This document shows positions 1 through 8,809 of a stretch of DNA of 64,000 nucleotides, piece after piece (positions within the stretch are counted from its first letter, which is position 1; each line of letters starts with the position of its first letter). Both the position numbers and the translations under genes were made by a program. The notes below the pieces were generated by a model that saw nothing but the letters and a program-made list of their open reading frames with translations, searched no databases and was not told the DNA's origin. Origin of the DNA: Rhodobacteraceae bacterium SB2 (GTDB lineage: Bacteria > Pseudomonadota > Alphaproteobacteria > Rhodobacterales > Rhodobacteraceae); NCBI GenBank assembly GCA_001642945.1, contig LGRT01000018.1, positions 124,001 to 188,000 of the forward strand, read 5' to 3'.

Positions 1-436
1 TAATCCGGCTAAGGCCACCCGTGCGCCGCGTGATATGATAGCGCATCGACAGATTGTGAATATGCTGAAATGTTTCCAGCGCCAATGAGCGCAGCGCGCG
101 CTGCGCAACCGGGGCAAATACCACATCGCGCAATTGCTGAAAGCCATTGCTAAGCACCCGCGCCAGTCCATAAGCAACAATCAATCCAATCGCACCAATC
201 ACGAATAAGGACGCGTCGGGCGACACCAGACTATCAACCGTATATCCATATAAAAAAGGCGTTCCAGCCGAAATGAGCTTTGCCAGCACCAGCAACAGCA
301 TCGATACGATTAAGCGGGTTTTAACCGCTGAATTATCCCGCGGCCACAGATAGGGGCCGACGCGCCGGATGGTGCGCAGAGCCGAGCGCTTTTCTTCCTG
401 ATTAAGCTCTCGGTCAGATTTTATGCTGGGTGACAT
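1..436 (-). CDS. Atm1-type ABC exporter, N-terminal part (cut by window edge)
   Basis: This is the first ~145 codons of an ABC half-transporter; the rest lies beyond base 1. The ATG is at 436-434. A charged cytoplasmic leader of about 40 residues is followed by two hydrophobic segments, the first containing SMLLLVLAKL and the second FVIGAIGLIVAYGLA. The last visible part has HIHNLSMRYHITRRTGGLSR, which is characteristic of the Atm1/ABCB7 family. Members export glutathione-linked sulfur or metal species from the cytoplasm and support Fe-S and heavy-metal homeostasis. The ATPase domain is outside the window, so the ABC assignment rests on the membrane part. It reads the same way as the LysM gene, with a 94-base gap, and may be downstream in the same transcript. 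Confidence 0.8.
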   Translation of the reverse strand, partial: MSPSIKSDRELNQEEKRSALRTIRRVGPYLWPRDNSAVKTRLIVSMLLLVLAKLISAGTPFLYGYTVDSLVSPDASLFVIGAIGLIVAYGLARVLSNGFQQLRDVVFAPVAQRALRSLALETFQHIHNLSMRYHITRRTGGLSRI

Positions 437-530
437 GGAACATATCCTTTAACACGGTTTTGGTGAACCGTTTCTCAACACGTGGTACAGCTCTCACCAG
501 AAGAGGCCTGCCAGACCTATTCGAAACGCC

Positions 531-2456
531 TTAATCGGGGAGATCAAAGACCTGCCCTGGATAGATCAAATCAGGATCACGGATCTTATCACGATTGGCT
601 TCAAACACCCGCACGTATAAAATCCCCCGCCCATAACGTTTGCGCGCTATCGCCCAAAGCGTATATCCAGGCTGCACCGTAACCACATTTATCCGCGCCT
701 CGGTTTTGGTGTCTTGGAGATGGGTAAGAAGCTTTTGCGGGCTTTCCTTTTTGAAAGGTGTTTCAAGTCGCGAAATCACTTTACCCGCCGCATTCACCTG
801 ATCAATACGCAGCGTATAAACCCCCGGATCAACGTTGCTGAGCAAGGTTTTCCAGTTGCCATCATCATCCGGGCGCACCAAAAGAACCGGTGCGTTATCA
901 AGATAAATCCTTAGATAAGCCATTGGGTTGCTGCGACCAGACAGCATAACTTGGCCATCCTCATCATAGCTGATCGCATCCAAAGCGATGGCGTCTTGGT
1001 CAAGGCTATCATCGGATTGTACAACACGGACGCCGTCTTTATCCGCGATTAAAACTTTGGGCGGCGCAGCGGGATCCGCCGAGCTTTTGGCCGGAGCCTC
1101 AGATAGGGGTTGCGCAGACGCAGTTTCTTCAGGCTTAGCATCTACAATTTTTGGCGTTTCCGTAGCCTTTGCCGTGGATTCGTCAGCGGGTTTTTGCACC
1201 TCGGGGCTTTCGAGATCGGCGCGCGCGCTTTCGGTCGTTTCGCCTTCCGAGGCGCTTTGGTTATCGTTGTCCTCACCCTCTACAGCGGACGCCGCGCTGC
1301 TGCTTTTGGTTGATAGGCCGCTGAGATCTAAACCGCCTTGCAACGTCTCATTTGCCTGGCTCTGCTCGGATGCGGTCGCCTCAGGGGGTGCCTCTGCGTT
1401 TTCGGCAAGCTCGATGTCCGCTTCATCAGGTGTTTCGATCGCCTCTGGCAACGGCGCGGCAATCTGCGTGGGCAAGACCAAAACATCTTGATCGGAAAAC
1501 ACATAGGCCTCAGCGGTCCCAACGCGCAGCCGAATGACGCGCAGTTCACTGCTATAGGGCAAATCAAAAAAACCTGCAAAATTCCCAGATCCATCTGCGT
1601 AAAGCGTGAGTAGCGCGACATCATTGACCAGCACATCAACGGCTTGATTGGGGTCGACCAAACCGGCGATCAAAACGGCACCATCTGCCTCAATCCGAAT
1701 GGTTTCAATTTGGGGCATCCTAGCCAAGGGTTTTTTCTCTTTCGCCGGCAAGTCTGCCGCCTCTTCGGTGGCGGCTTGTGCGGTCTCTTCGCGCGTCTGA
1801 GCGGATATTGTCGCATCCACGTCTTCAGCGGCAGGCTGTGTGACGGGCGCCTCTGCTTGATTTGTACCTTCTGCCGCGGGTCGCTTTTGCAGATTCTCAG
1901 GTTCGGTTGCCGCATCATCAATGGCGGTTTTCGCCGCGCCAGTTTGTGATCCAGCCGCGCCGGTCGGTTGGAGCGCCTCAGCTTCACCAGCAGCGGCGTC
2001 TTCTTCGGCAGCACCCTCCGCCTCTTCTCCGGTGGCCTCTGGCGCTTTGGTTGATTCTGTAGCCCGCGTCTCTTCCGCAGCGATTTCAGCTTTGATTTGC
2101 GCGGGCGTTAGATCTGTCGGCGAATCGTTGGCTGCCTCAGCCTGCGATTGATCGACCAAGCTGTCGCTGCCCGCAAGGGCGCCACTTTCAAGCGCCGATT
2201 CTGTTCCTGGTGGCGTTTCATCCGTATCTATAGCTTGTTTCTCAGGTGCATCCGCTATTTCTTCGGATTGTGCTGCGGGATCCTTCACCGCCTCAATCGC
2301 CTTGTTCACAGGCTGCTCAGGCGGCTGCACAGACGCCTCTGGCGGTACGTCAGACGGGCGATTTTGTTGAAAAACCACAAATCCGATAACCGCAATCATG
2401 GCCAAAGCGAAAAAAATCCAAGCAGGCAGCCTGGCGCGCGACGTGTTTTCTTGCAT
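531..2456 (-). CDS. LysM-domain envelope protein with acidic low-complexity stalk and Ig-like repeats
   Basis: The protein has 641 residues. A short basic N-terminus is followed by one membrane helix at about residues 11-29, so it is probably an inner-membrane-anchored periplasmic protein. Roughly 250 residues rich in Ala, Glu, Thr, Asp and Pro follow. Two Ig-like beta units are visible, one around IRIEADGAVLIAGLVDP and one around GQVMLSGRSNP, separated by a second acidic linker. The last ~50 residues form a LysM peptidoglycan-binding domain (GYTLWAIARKRYG, then PDLIYPGQVF). I start it at the ATG at 2456, preceded by GAAGGG at good spacing. The frame stays open for another 101 codons upstream, but that stretch is antisense to the neighbouring LOG gene and lacks a plausible start. 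Function is unproven; a role in cell-wall binding is inferred. Confidence 0.85.
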   Translation of the reverse strand: MQENTSRARLPAWIFFALAMIAVIGFVVFQQNRPSDVPPEASVQPPEQPVNKAIEAVKDPAAQSEEIADAPEKQAIDTDETPPGTESALESGALAGSDSLVDQSQAEAANDSPTDLTPAQIKAEIAAEETRATESTKAPEATGEEAEGAAEEDAAAGEAEALQPTGAAGSQTGAAKTAIDDAATEPENLQKRPAAEGTNQAEAPVTQPAAEDVDATISAQTREETAQAATEEAADLPAKEKKPLARMPQIETIRIEADGAVLIAGLVDPNQAVDVLVNDVALLTLYADGSGNFAGFFDLPYSSELRVIRLRVGTAEAYVFSDQDVLVLPTQIAAPLPEAIETPDEADIELAENAEAPPEATASEQSQANETLQGGLDLSGLSTKSSSAASAVEGEDNDNQSASEGETTESARADLESPEVQKPADESTAKATETPKIVDAKPEETASAQPLSEAPAKSSADPAAPPKVLIADKDGVRVVQSDDSLDQDAIALDAISYDEDGQVMLSGRSNPMAYLRIYLDNAPVLLVRPDDDGNWKTLLSNVDPGVYTLRIDQVNAAGKVISRLETPFKKESPQKLLTHLQDTKTEARINVVTVQPGYTLWAIARKRYGRGILYVRVFEANRDKIRDPDLIYPGQVFDLPD

Positions 2457-2557
2457 ATTCACCCTTCGGAGCCCCCAGACCCCAATAAAACATTGAGAGA
2501 CCATAACACTGCAGGTAAACATGGTCAAAGTGTGACATGCCGCAAAAGGACCCCAAA

Positions 2558-3127
2558 ATGCAATGCTTTTCAGTCTGTGTATACTGCGGCTCGCGCCGCG
2601 GTGCGAAGCCGATTTATGCCCAAGAGGCCAGCGCTTTGGGCACCGGGCTTGCAGAGCGGGGCTGGAGACTGGTCTATGGTGCTGGCGATGTTGGCTTGAT
2701 GGGCAATGTTGCCCGCGCCGCACAAGCCGCAGGTGGCGAAACCTTTGGGGTGATTCCAACGCATCTTTTGCAGCTTGAAGTCGGCAAACAAGATCTCAGC
2801 AGCTTTATTGTCACCGAAAATATGCATGAACGTAAAAAAGTGATGTTCATGAATTGCGATGCTGTGGTGCTTATGCCCGGCGGCGCAGGCTCGCTTGACG
2901 AATTTTTTGAAGTTCTGACATGGCGTCAATTGGGGCTGCACAGCAAACCCGTTATCATCCTGAACGTGGCTGGCTATTGGGATCCGCTTTTAAAATTGGC
3001 CGAGCATTTTATCGCAGAAGAATTTGCAGATCCCAGCATTCGCGATTTTTACACGGTGCAGACTACCGCAACAGACGTTTTGGCTTATTTGGCAGCGTTG
3101 CGCGCCGAAAACCCCGACCAGCTATAA
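2558..3127 (+). CDS. LOG family protein (TIGR00730, nucleotide 5'-monophosphate phosphoribohydrolase type)
   Basis: The 189-residue protein has the Rossmann-like LOG fold. Visible signatures are VYCGSRRG near residue 9, GAGDVGLMG at 41-49, ERKKVM at 91-96 and the PGGAGSLDE motif at 107-115. This family was long misnamed lysine decarboxylase. Characterised members hydrolyse cytokinin riboside 5'-monophosphates or related nucleotides to the free base and ribose 5-phosphate. The cellular role in this bacterium is unknown. I prefer the ATG at 2558 because AAAGGA lies just upstream; an in-frame ATG at 2537 has no ribosome binding site. It is divergent from the LysM gene, with only ~100 bases between the starts, and its last 43 bases overlap the end of rarD on the other strand. 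Confidence 0.88.
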   Translation: MQCFSVCVYCGSRRGAKPIYAQEASALGTGLAERGWRLVYGAGDVGLMGNVARAAQAAGGETFGVIPTHLLQLEVGKQDLSSFIVTENMHERKKVMFMNCDAVVLMPGGAGSLDEFFEVLTWRQLGLHSKPVIILNVAGYWDPLLKLAEHFIAEEFADPSIRDFYTVQTTATDVLAYLAALRAENPDQL

Positions 3128-3960
3128 ATCACCACGGCAACCCAAATGATCGAAAACGCCCCAAAATGCCAATCCGTCATAGGCTCGGCAAAGATCAGTA
3201 AAGCTACCAAAAACTGAATGCTGGGATTGATGTACTGCATGATCCCAACGGTCGACATAGAAATCCGGCGCGTTGCATAGGAAAACAAGATCAAGGGCGT
3301 TGCGGTCAGCGGGCCGGAGCCCATCAATAAAAACCATATCTGCCAGCTATCAGTGCTGTCTTGAATGGGCCAATTTTGGATCAGCAGATAGGGCACCGTC
3401 AGCGGCAAGAGCAGCATCACCTCAAGCGTGACGCTGATCACAGGCGATAAATCCAAGCGCTTTTTCAAAACCGAATAGGTTCCAAAGCTCAGCGATAAAA
3501 CCAAGGCCAACCAAGGCGCGACCCCCAAACCATAGGTCAAAATCAACACGGCAAATACCGCAAGCGCCACGGCAACCCATTGCAGGGCAGAGAGCTTTTC
3601 CTTGAAAACAATCAAGCCAAAAACCACAGCGACTAAGGGGAAAATAAAATAACCCAAACTTGCCTCGCTGACGCGATTGATCTGGACCGAATAGATGAAA
3701 AAATACCAGTTCACGGCAATGGCACAGGCTGCGGCGAATAAAGTGATCACATGCCCTCGGTTGCCAAGCGCATGGATTAACGCAGAAAACCGGCCCTGCA
3801 GCCCCAAAACCAAAGCAAAAAACAAAAAAGACCACAGGGTGCGCTGCGCCAGCAATTCAAGCGGCGGCACCATCGTCAGCAAGTTGTAATACAAAGGCGA
3901 GAGCCCCCAAATCACGCAGGCCGCCAGAATAGCAAGAATGCCCTGGGCCGTTCTGTTCAT
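3085..3960 (-). CDS. rarD: RarD-type EamA-family permease
   Basis: The 291-residue protein consists of about ten hydrophobic helices arranged as two EamA repeats. The N-terminus (ILAILAACVIWGLSPLYY) is typical of RarD proteins of the drug/metabolite transporter superfamily. Despite the name, the substrate is not established. I start at the ATG at 3960, with GAGG nine bases upstream; a longer in-frame start at 4041 would add a hydrophilic leader that does not look like RarD. The gene converges on and overlaps the LOG gene by 43 bases. It lies just downstream of the sodB terminator, so it probably has its own promoter in the ~90 bases between. Confidence 0.87.
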   Translation of the reverse strand: MNRTAQGILAILAACVIWGLSPLYYNLLTMVPPLELLAQRTLWSFLFFALVLGLQGRFSALIHALGNRGHVITLFAAACAIAVNWYFFIYSVQINRVSEASLGYFIFPLVAVVFGLIVFKEKLSALQWVAVALAVFAVLILTYGLGVAPWLALVLSLSFGTYSVLKKRLDLSPVISVTLEVMLLLPLTVPYLLIQNWPIQDSTDSWQIWFLLMGSGPLTATPLILFSYATRRISMSTVGIMQYINPSIQFLVALLIFAEPMTDWHFGAFSIIWVAVVIYSWSGFSARNAAK

Positions 3961-4049
3961 ATCACGCAGCCTCGTCGTTTTCTTGTGATCATGCTCAGGG
4001 CATTGCAGGCTTGCGCTTTTGCACCGCCCTGTCTGTGTCAACCCTCATG

Positions 4050-4081
4050 AAAAAACCTGCCAAACAAAGATTTGGCAGGTT
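4050..4081 (-). terminator. Intrinsic terminator of sodB
   Basis: An 11-bp perfect inverted repeat (4054-4064 with 4071-4081, six-base loop) sits 25 bases after the sodB stop codon. On the minus strand it is followed by a run of six T residues, as expected for rho-independent termination. It separates sodB from rarD. Confidence 0.85.
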
Positions 4082-4105
4082 TCTATCTTATCTATGCGCG
4101 TTGCC

Positions 4106-4705
4106 TTACATGCGGCTGGCTACATTTTCCCAATTCACCAGATTATCTAGGAAGTTTGTCAGATAGACCGGACGTTTATTGCGGAAATCGATATAATAGG
4201 AATGTTCCCACACATCGCAGCCCAATAAAGCCGTTTGGCCAAAACAAAGCGGGTTCACGCCATTTTCGGTCTTGGTCACTTTCAATCCGCCATCCGCATC
4301 TTTGACAAGCCAGCACCAACCGGCGCCGAATTGACCAGCGCCCGCAGCTGCAAATTCCGATTTAAACGCATCAACACTTCCAAAGCTATCGCTGATTGCC
4401 GCATCCAGCTCTGAGGGCATGGCAGCGCCGCCTGGCCCCATCATTTCCCAAAACTGATTGTGGTTCCAATGCTGGCTCGCATTGTTGAAAATACCGTTTT
4501 GCGCCACCGCACCCGCTTGATAGGTGCCCCGGATAATATCTTCGAGCGATTGGTTTTCCCACTCGGTGCCGGCAATCAGTTTATTGCCATTATCAACATA
4601 GGCTTTGTGATGCAGATCGTGATGATATTCCAACGTTTCCTTGGACATACCTTTATCGGCAAGCGCATCATGGGCATAGGGAAGATCAGGAAGTTCAAAA
4701 GCCAT
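4106..4705 (-). CDS. sodB: Superoxide dismutase, Fe/Mn family (Fe-type likely)
   Basis: The 199-residue protein is full length for an Fe/Mn superoxide dismutase, which converts superoxide to oxygen and hydrogen peroxide in the cytoplasm. The four metal ligands are visible: His28 (in EYHHDLHH), His82 (in HWNHNQFW), Asp164 and His168 (in CDVWEHSYY). GAGWCWLV around residue 127 and the overall similarity to E. coli SodB favour iron, but metal choice cannot be proven from sequence. The ATG at 4705 follows a run of G residues (GAAAGGGGGCC). It is monocistronic, with a strong terminator downstream. It directly follows the sarcosine oxidase operon on the same strand; that oxidase makes hydrogen peroxide. 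Confidence 0.96.
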   Translation of the reverse strand: MAFELPDLPYAHDALADKGMSKETLEYHHDLHHKAYVDNGNKLIAGTEWENQSLEDIIRGTYQAGAVAQNGIFNNASQHWNHNQFWEMMGPGGAAMPSELDAAISDSFGSVDAFKSEFAAAGAGQFGAGWCWLVKDADGGLKVTKTENGVNPLCFGQTALLGCDVWEHSYYIDFRNKRPVYLTNFLDNLVNWENVASRM

Positions 4706-4822
4706 AGAAGGCCCCCTTTCAAATTTACAAATTCACCAAGCACAAATGGTAGGGTTCCCCCTGCGAGGTCAAGCCCTAACCCGATAAAAAACAATAATTT
4801 GGGATCCGTTCAAGCCCTTAAA

Positions 4823-4846
4823 GAAAAAAGCGCCCGCAGCGGGGGG
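4823..4846 (-). terminator. Probable terminator after soxG
   Basis: Immediately after the soxG stop, the minus strand has a short GC hairpin (4-bp CCCG/CGGG core, three-base loop) followed by GCGC and six T residues. The stem is short, so termination may be partial. Confidence 0.5.
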
Positions 4847-4847
4847 A

Positions 4848-5414
4848 TTACCAATCGCCAACCTCTGCTCCAATAGCAGCCGCAACGCATAGTTGTTTGA
4901 ACATAAAACGAGCCACCGAACGAAAGCAAATCACTCTGATTTCAGCTTCAGCTGGCAGCCACATCGCAGCTGCAATTTGGCCAAACCGAGTGCGCCTTAT
5001 TTCGGCAATTGGAAAGCCACTTACGCGCATATCTACCGGCGCCAGTTTCGCCGCCACGCTGCGCGCCGCCCCGCCCGAAATTGCGAAAACCGCCCGCGCA
5101 TCTGACACGTCAACCACCATGGCATGGCAATTTTTCAACGCCGCTTCAAGCAAGGGCAAAACCTCAGACACCTCGTCTTCGGGGCCGATCAAAAGCGCCT
5201 CATCGGGTGACATCCAGGCAAGAGACAGCCCACCGGCCTGCTCAATTTGCCGCGGCACCGGCAGTGATAGGCGCGTGGTCTTTTTCAGCCCGGCTTGAAA
5301 TTTTTTATCCGAAAAATCACCGCGCAAAGTCAGCATGCCCAAGCCTGACACCTGGGAAATTCCAGCAATGCCCTCAAAATCTGCGGGTTTATCCTGTGTC
5401 TGCAGCTTAGACAT
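4848..5414 (-). CDS. soxG: Sarcosine oxidase gamma subunit
   Basis: The 188-residue protein is the last cistron of the soxB-D-A-G operon. SoxG is the small subunit of heterotetrameric sarcosine oxidase and packs against the tetrahydrofolate-binding half of SoxA. Visible family features are the LTLRGDFSD-like segment near residue 30, LPVPRQIEQAGGLSLAWMSPDEALL in the middle, and a C-terminal half resembling the folate-binding barrel. I choose the ATG at 5414, with GGAG nine bases upstream. This start overlaps the soxA stop by eight bases, which suggests translational coupling. An in-frame ATG at 5429 is a less likely alternative. Confidence 0.88.
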   Translation of the reverse strand: MSKLQTQDKPADFEGIAGISQVSGLGMLTLRGDFSDKKFQAGLKKTTRLSLPVPRQIEQAGGLSLAWMSPDEALLIGPEDEVSEVLPLLEAALKNCHAMVVDVSDARAVFAISGGAARSVAAKLAPVDMRVSGFPIAEIRRTRFGQIAAAMWLPAEAEIRVICFRSVARFMFKQLCVAAAIGAEVGDW

Positions 5415-8409
5415 TTTGTCTATCTCCATTCTTGTCATAAAACACCGGATCAACCAGCTTTACCTTCACCTCATTGCCCGAAAGATCGGGGAAATTCAAA
5501 ATCTCTCCCATGCGATCAGGCCCCTGCGCAACCAACCCCATGGCGATGCCGCGATTCAGCGTTGGCGAGAAATAAGTGGAGGTCACGCGGCCAATCGTAT
5601 TGCGCTGACCATTTGCGTTTTCGCCCTCACCCACAGCATAGGCCCCATCTGGCAGAACGCTGCCATCCAGCGTTTCCAATCCGACAAGTTTCCACCGGTC
5701 TGGATCTACCATATGGCTGCGCTCTTGCGCGCGCTTGCCTAGAAAATCGCTTTTCTTTTTTGAAATCGCCCAATGTAATCCCAAATCCTGCGGAATAACC
5801 GTACCATCCGTTTCATCGCCGATCATAATAAACCCTTTTTCGGCCCGCATCACGTGCAGCGCCTCGGTGCCATAGGGCATGATCCCAAATTCTTCTCCGG
5901 CCGCGCAGAGCGCCTGCCAAAACGCCAGCCCCTGCCCCGCAGGTACGGCGATTTCGTAAGAAAGCTCGCCCGAAAAGGAAATCCGAAAGGCACGCACGTC
6001 AAAAGCGCCCAGCCGCCCCTCGGCATATTCCATAAAACCCAGCGCCTCTTTGCTTACATCTAGACCGCCCAGCTTTTCCAAGACGTCGCGCGCTTTCGGT
6101 CCCACCACACCCACTTGCGCATATTGTTCGGTTAGATTGGCTACATAGACGTTCCAATCCCACCATTCAGTTTGCAGCCATTCTTCCATATGCGCATGAA
6201 TATGCTCGGCACCGCCAGAAGTGGTGTGGCAAAGAAATGATTGCTCATCAAGGCGTACCACGACCCCATCATCCATCAAAAAGCCGTTTTCCGAACACAT
6301 CAACCCATAGCGGCATTTTCCGATTTTCAACGTGCTCATCATATTGGTGTAGAGCATATCCAAAAACTTTGCGGCATCTGGCCCCTGTACCAAAAGCTTG
6401 CCCAAAGTAGAGGCATCCAACAGCCCCACCGAATTTCTTGTTTGGCGAATTTCACGCGCAACCGCGTCTTGATGGGTTTCATCGGCCCGAGGATAGCAAT
6501 AGGGGCGGCGCCATTGCCCCACCGGTTCCATGTAGGCCCCCTGTTCCACATGCCAGTCATGTATCGGTGTTTGCCGTACCGGTTGAAAAATTTCATCGCG
6601 CGCCGCGCCCGCAATCGCACCCATGGAGATCGGCGTGTAAGGTGGGCGAAAGGTGGTTGTACCCACCGCTGGAATGTCGGCATTCAAAGCCCCAGCGAGC
6701 ACCGCCAAACCATTAATATTCGACAATTTCCCCTGATCCGTCGCCATGCCCAATGTGGTGTAGCGTTTGGCATGTTCGACGCTTTCAAACCCCTCTTGCG
6801 CCGCCAATTGCACATCGCTGACCTTGACGTCATTTTGGAAATCCAGCCATGCTTTTGAACGTAGTTTTATACCCGCACCCTGCGGCATCATCCAGACCGC
6901 TTCCATCGCAGCTTCCGCCGTTTGATCGATCTCAGGCAGGGGCTGTGAAGCCGCTGTTACACCCGCGGCCTCTGCGCCTTGCTGCAGCGCATCTTGCATC
7001 ACTGCGCCCAAAGAAAAATGCCCATTGGCCGCGCCAGCCGCCAAAACAAACCCCTCGCCCTTTTGGTCACGCGGAGCTTTTTCAGGATCTGGCCGAAACA
7101 TGGCCAAAGCCTGATCCCAGATCAGTTTGCCCCCGCAATGCGACCATAAATGAACCACCGGAGACCAACCCCCCGACATCGCCAAACAATCACATGCGAT
7201 TTCTTCCAAAACCGTGCCCTGCCCCGCTTGATCGCAAATGGCCACGCCCGTCACCGCCCCGCGCCCCTTCACGAACGCCACGGCTTTGCCCGTTTCCACG
7301 CGAATGCCCAACTTTTTTGCCGCCTCGGCCAAGGCGCCACCACCTGCGCTGCGCGCATCCAAAATAACCGGCACATCAAGCCCCGCAGCTTTCAAGGCTA
7401 TGGCCGTACGATACGCATCATCATTATTGGTTAGAACGACCGTGCGATCGCCCATAGACACGCCGAAATTCTCAACGTAATCGCGCAAAGCCGAGGCCAA
7501 AATCACCCCCGGAAGATCATTGCCCGCAAAAGAAAGCGGCCGCTCAATCGCGCCCGTCGCGGTCAGGATCTTTGCCGCTCTGATCCGCCATAAACGATGC
7601 CGTGGGCCTGGCTCTGATGGTGCATGATCCCGCAGCCGCTCATATCCCAAAAGATAGCCGTGATCATAGACACCTGCGCCCATTAAACGGGTACGCATTG
7701 TTACGTTTGGCTGGGCCGTCAGCTCTGCAACCAGATCCTGGATAAAATATTCGGGATCTTTGCCGTTAATCTGATCGGACTCCACCACGCAGCGCCCCCC
7801 CCAATGTGCGCTTTGCTCCATGATCAAGATCTGTGCGCCCGAGCTTGCAGCTGCTTTCGCGGCCATCAATCCGGCAATACCGCCCCCAATAATGACCAAA
7901 TCATAAAAGGCATAAAAATGTTCGTAGGTATCGCCATCGCGCATTTTGGGCGCTTTGCCCAAACCGGCCGAGCGGCGAATAAAGGGCTCATACACATGTT
8001 TCCAAAGCGGGCGTGGATGAATGAACATTTTATAATAGAACCCGGCCGGCAGGAAACGCGCCAATTTGCTATTGATCGCGCCAATGTCAAATTCCAAACT
8101 GGGCCAATGGTTTTGCGATTCAGCCACGAGGCCGTCAAATAATTCGGTCGTCGTTGCGCGCTGGTTGGGCTCAAACCGGGTGCCCTCGCCCATATTAATC
8201 AGAGCATTCGGTTCTTCAGCGCCGCTGCTGACAACGCCGCGCGGGCGGTGATATTTAAAAGAGCGGCCCATCAGCATTTGATTATTCGCCAGCAAGGCCG
8301 AGGCCAAGGTATCGCCTTCATAGCCCTGCATTTTGCGGCCGTTAAACGTAAAATTCAAAGGGACGTCTTTATTCAAAAGACGACCGCCCGTTTGCAAACG
8401 CGTACTCAT
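5407..8409 (-). CDS. soxA: Sarcosine oxidase alpha subunit
   Basis: At 1000 residues this matches the usual SoxA length. The N-terminal ~100 residues form the ferredoxin-like (Fer2_4) fold, with FKYHRPRGVVSSGAEEPNAL. A dinucleotide-binding domain begins near residue 168 (VIIGGGIAGLMAA). The last ~400 residues are a GcvT-like folate-binding domain (DASTLGKLLVQGPDA, then YGTEALHVMRAEKGF). With SoxB, SoxD and SoxG it oxidatively demethylates sarcosine to glycine; with folate the methyl group becomes 5,10-methylene-THF, otherwise formaldehyde. The ATG at 8409 has AAGG nine bases upstream. It lies 70 bases after soxD and overlaps soxG by eight bases. Confidence 0.96.
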   Translation of the reverse strand: MSTRLQTGGRLLNKDVPLNFTFNGRKMQGYEGDTLASALLANNQMLMGRSFKYHRPRGVVSSGAEEPNALINMGEGTRFEPNQRATTTELFDGLVAESQNHWPSLEFDIGAINSKLARFLPAGFYYKMFIHPRPLWKHVYEPFIRRSAGLGKAPKMRDGDTYEHFYAFYDLVIIGGGIAGLMAAKAAASSGAQILIMEQSAHWGGRCVVESDQINGKDPEYFIQDLVAELTAQPNVTMRTRLMGAGVYDHGYLLGYERLRDHAPSEPGPRHRLWRIRAAKILTATGAIERPLSFAGNDLPGVILASALRDYVENFGVSMGDRTVVLTNNDDAYRTAIALKAAGLDVPVILDARSAGGGALAEAAKKLGIRVETGKAVAFVKGRGAVTGVAICDQAGQGTVLEEIACDCLAMSGGWSPVVHLWSHCGGKLIWDQALAMFRPDPEKAPRDQKGEGFVLAAGAANGHFSLGAVMQDALQQGAEAAGVTAASQPLPEIDQTAEAAMEAVWMMPQGAGIKLRSKAWLDFQNDVKVSDVQLAAQEGFESVEHAKRYTTLGMATDQGKLSNINGLAVLAGALNADIPAVGTTTFRPPYTPISMGAIAGAARDEIFQPVRQTPIHDWHVEQGAYMEPVGQWRRPYCYPRADETHQDAVAREIRQTRNSVGLLDASTLGKLLVQGPDAAKFLDMLYTNMMSTLKIGKCRYGLMCSENGFLMDDGVVVRLDEQSFLCHTTSGGAEHIHAHMEEWLQTEWWDWNVYVANLTEQYAQVGVVGPKARDVLEKLGGLDVSKEALGFMEYAEGRLGAFDVRAFRISFSGELSYEIAVPAGQGLAFWQALCAAGEEFGIMPYGTEALHVMRAEKGFIMIGDETDGTVIPQDLGLHWAISKKKSDFLGKRAQERSHMVDPDRWKLVGLETLDGSVLPDGAYAVGEGENANGQRNTIGRVTSTYFSPTLNRGIAMGLVAQGPDRMGEILNFPDLSGNEVKVKLVDPVFYDKNGDRQNV

Positions 8410-8479
8410 TGCATGCTGCCTTTTAAAACGAAGGGTTGGGGCGCTGGCTTGCAGCGTTTAAAATTGCGGCAAAAAAACA

Positions 8480-8809
8480 TTACGAAAACTCCCGCCACGA
8501 CCAGCCAGGGCGCTTTGCAGAAATGGCGTTTTTGATATCTTCAGGAGGGGCCAAACTTTGCGCCGAATAGGTTCCAAACACTTCCAAACTCATAGTGCAG
8601 CGCGCGGCATGAAACCATTTTCCACAGCCAAAGCTATGCCGCCAACGTTCAAAATGTAGGCCTTTGGGGTTTTCGCGTTGGAACAAATAGGCTTCAAATT
8701 CATCATCGCTTGACCCGACGCTAAAACGCTTCAGATGCGCCTCGCCGCCCGGGCTTAGCTCGGTTTCTTCGGCTTCAACGCCGCAATAGGGGCATGTCAT
8801 CACCAACAT
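8480..8809 (-). CDS. soxD: Sarcosine oxidase delta subunit
   Basis: The 109-residue protein is the zinc-carrying small subunit. Candidate zinc ligands are Cys6 and Cys9 (TCPYCG) and His58 and Cys62 (WRHSFGCGKWF), which fits the CxxC...HxxxC pattern known for SoxD. ENPKGLHFERWRH is a strong family signature. The ATG at 8809 overlaps the last ten bases of a 57-codon ORF that itself overlaps the soxB stop, so translation of soxB, the micro-ORF and soxD is probably coupled. Confidence 0.93.
   Translation of the reverse strand: MLVMTCPYCGVEAEETELSPGGEAHLKRFSVGSSDDEFEAYLFQRENPKGLHFERWRHSFGCGKWFHAARCTMSLEVFGTYSAQSLAPPEDIKNAISAKRPGWSWREFS

Noticed and set aside
988-1491. 167-codon plus-strand frame inside the LysM gene
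   Set aside because: It mirrors the Ala/Glu/Thr-rich low-complexity region of the real gene on the other strand and encodes only a Ser/Ala-rich peptide.
2457-2759. N-terminal extension of the LysM protein
   Set aside because: The 101 extra codons are antisense to the LOG gene, give an implausible His/Arg-rich peptide, and precede a good ATG with a ribosome binding site.
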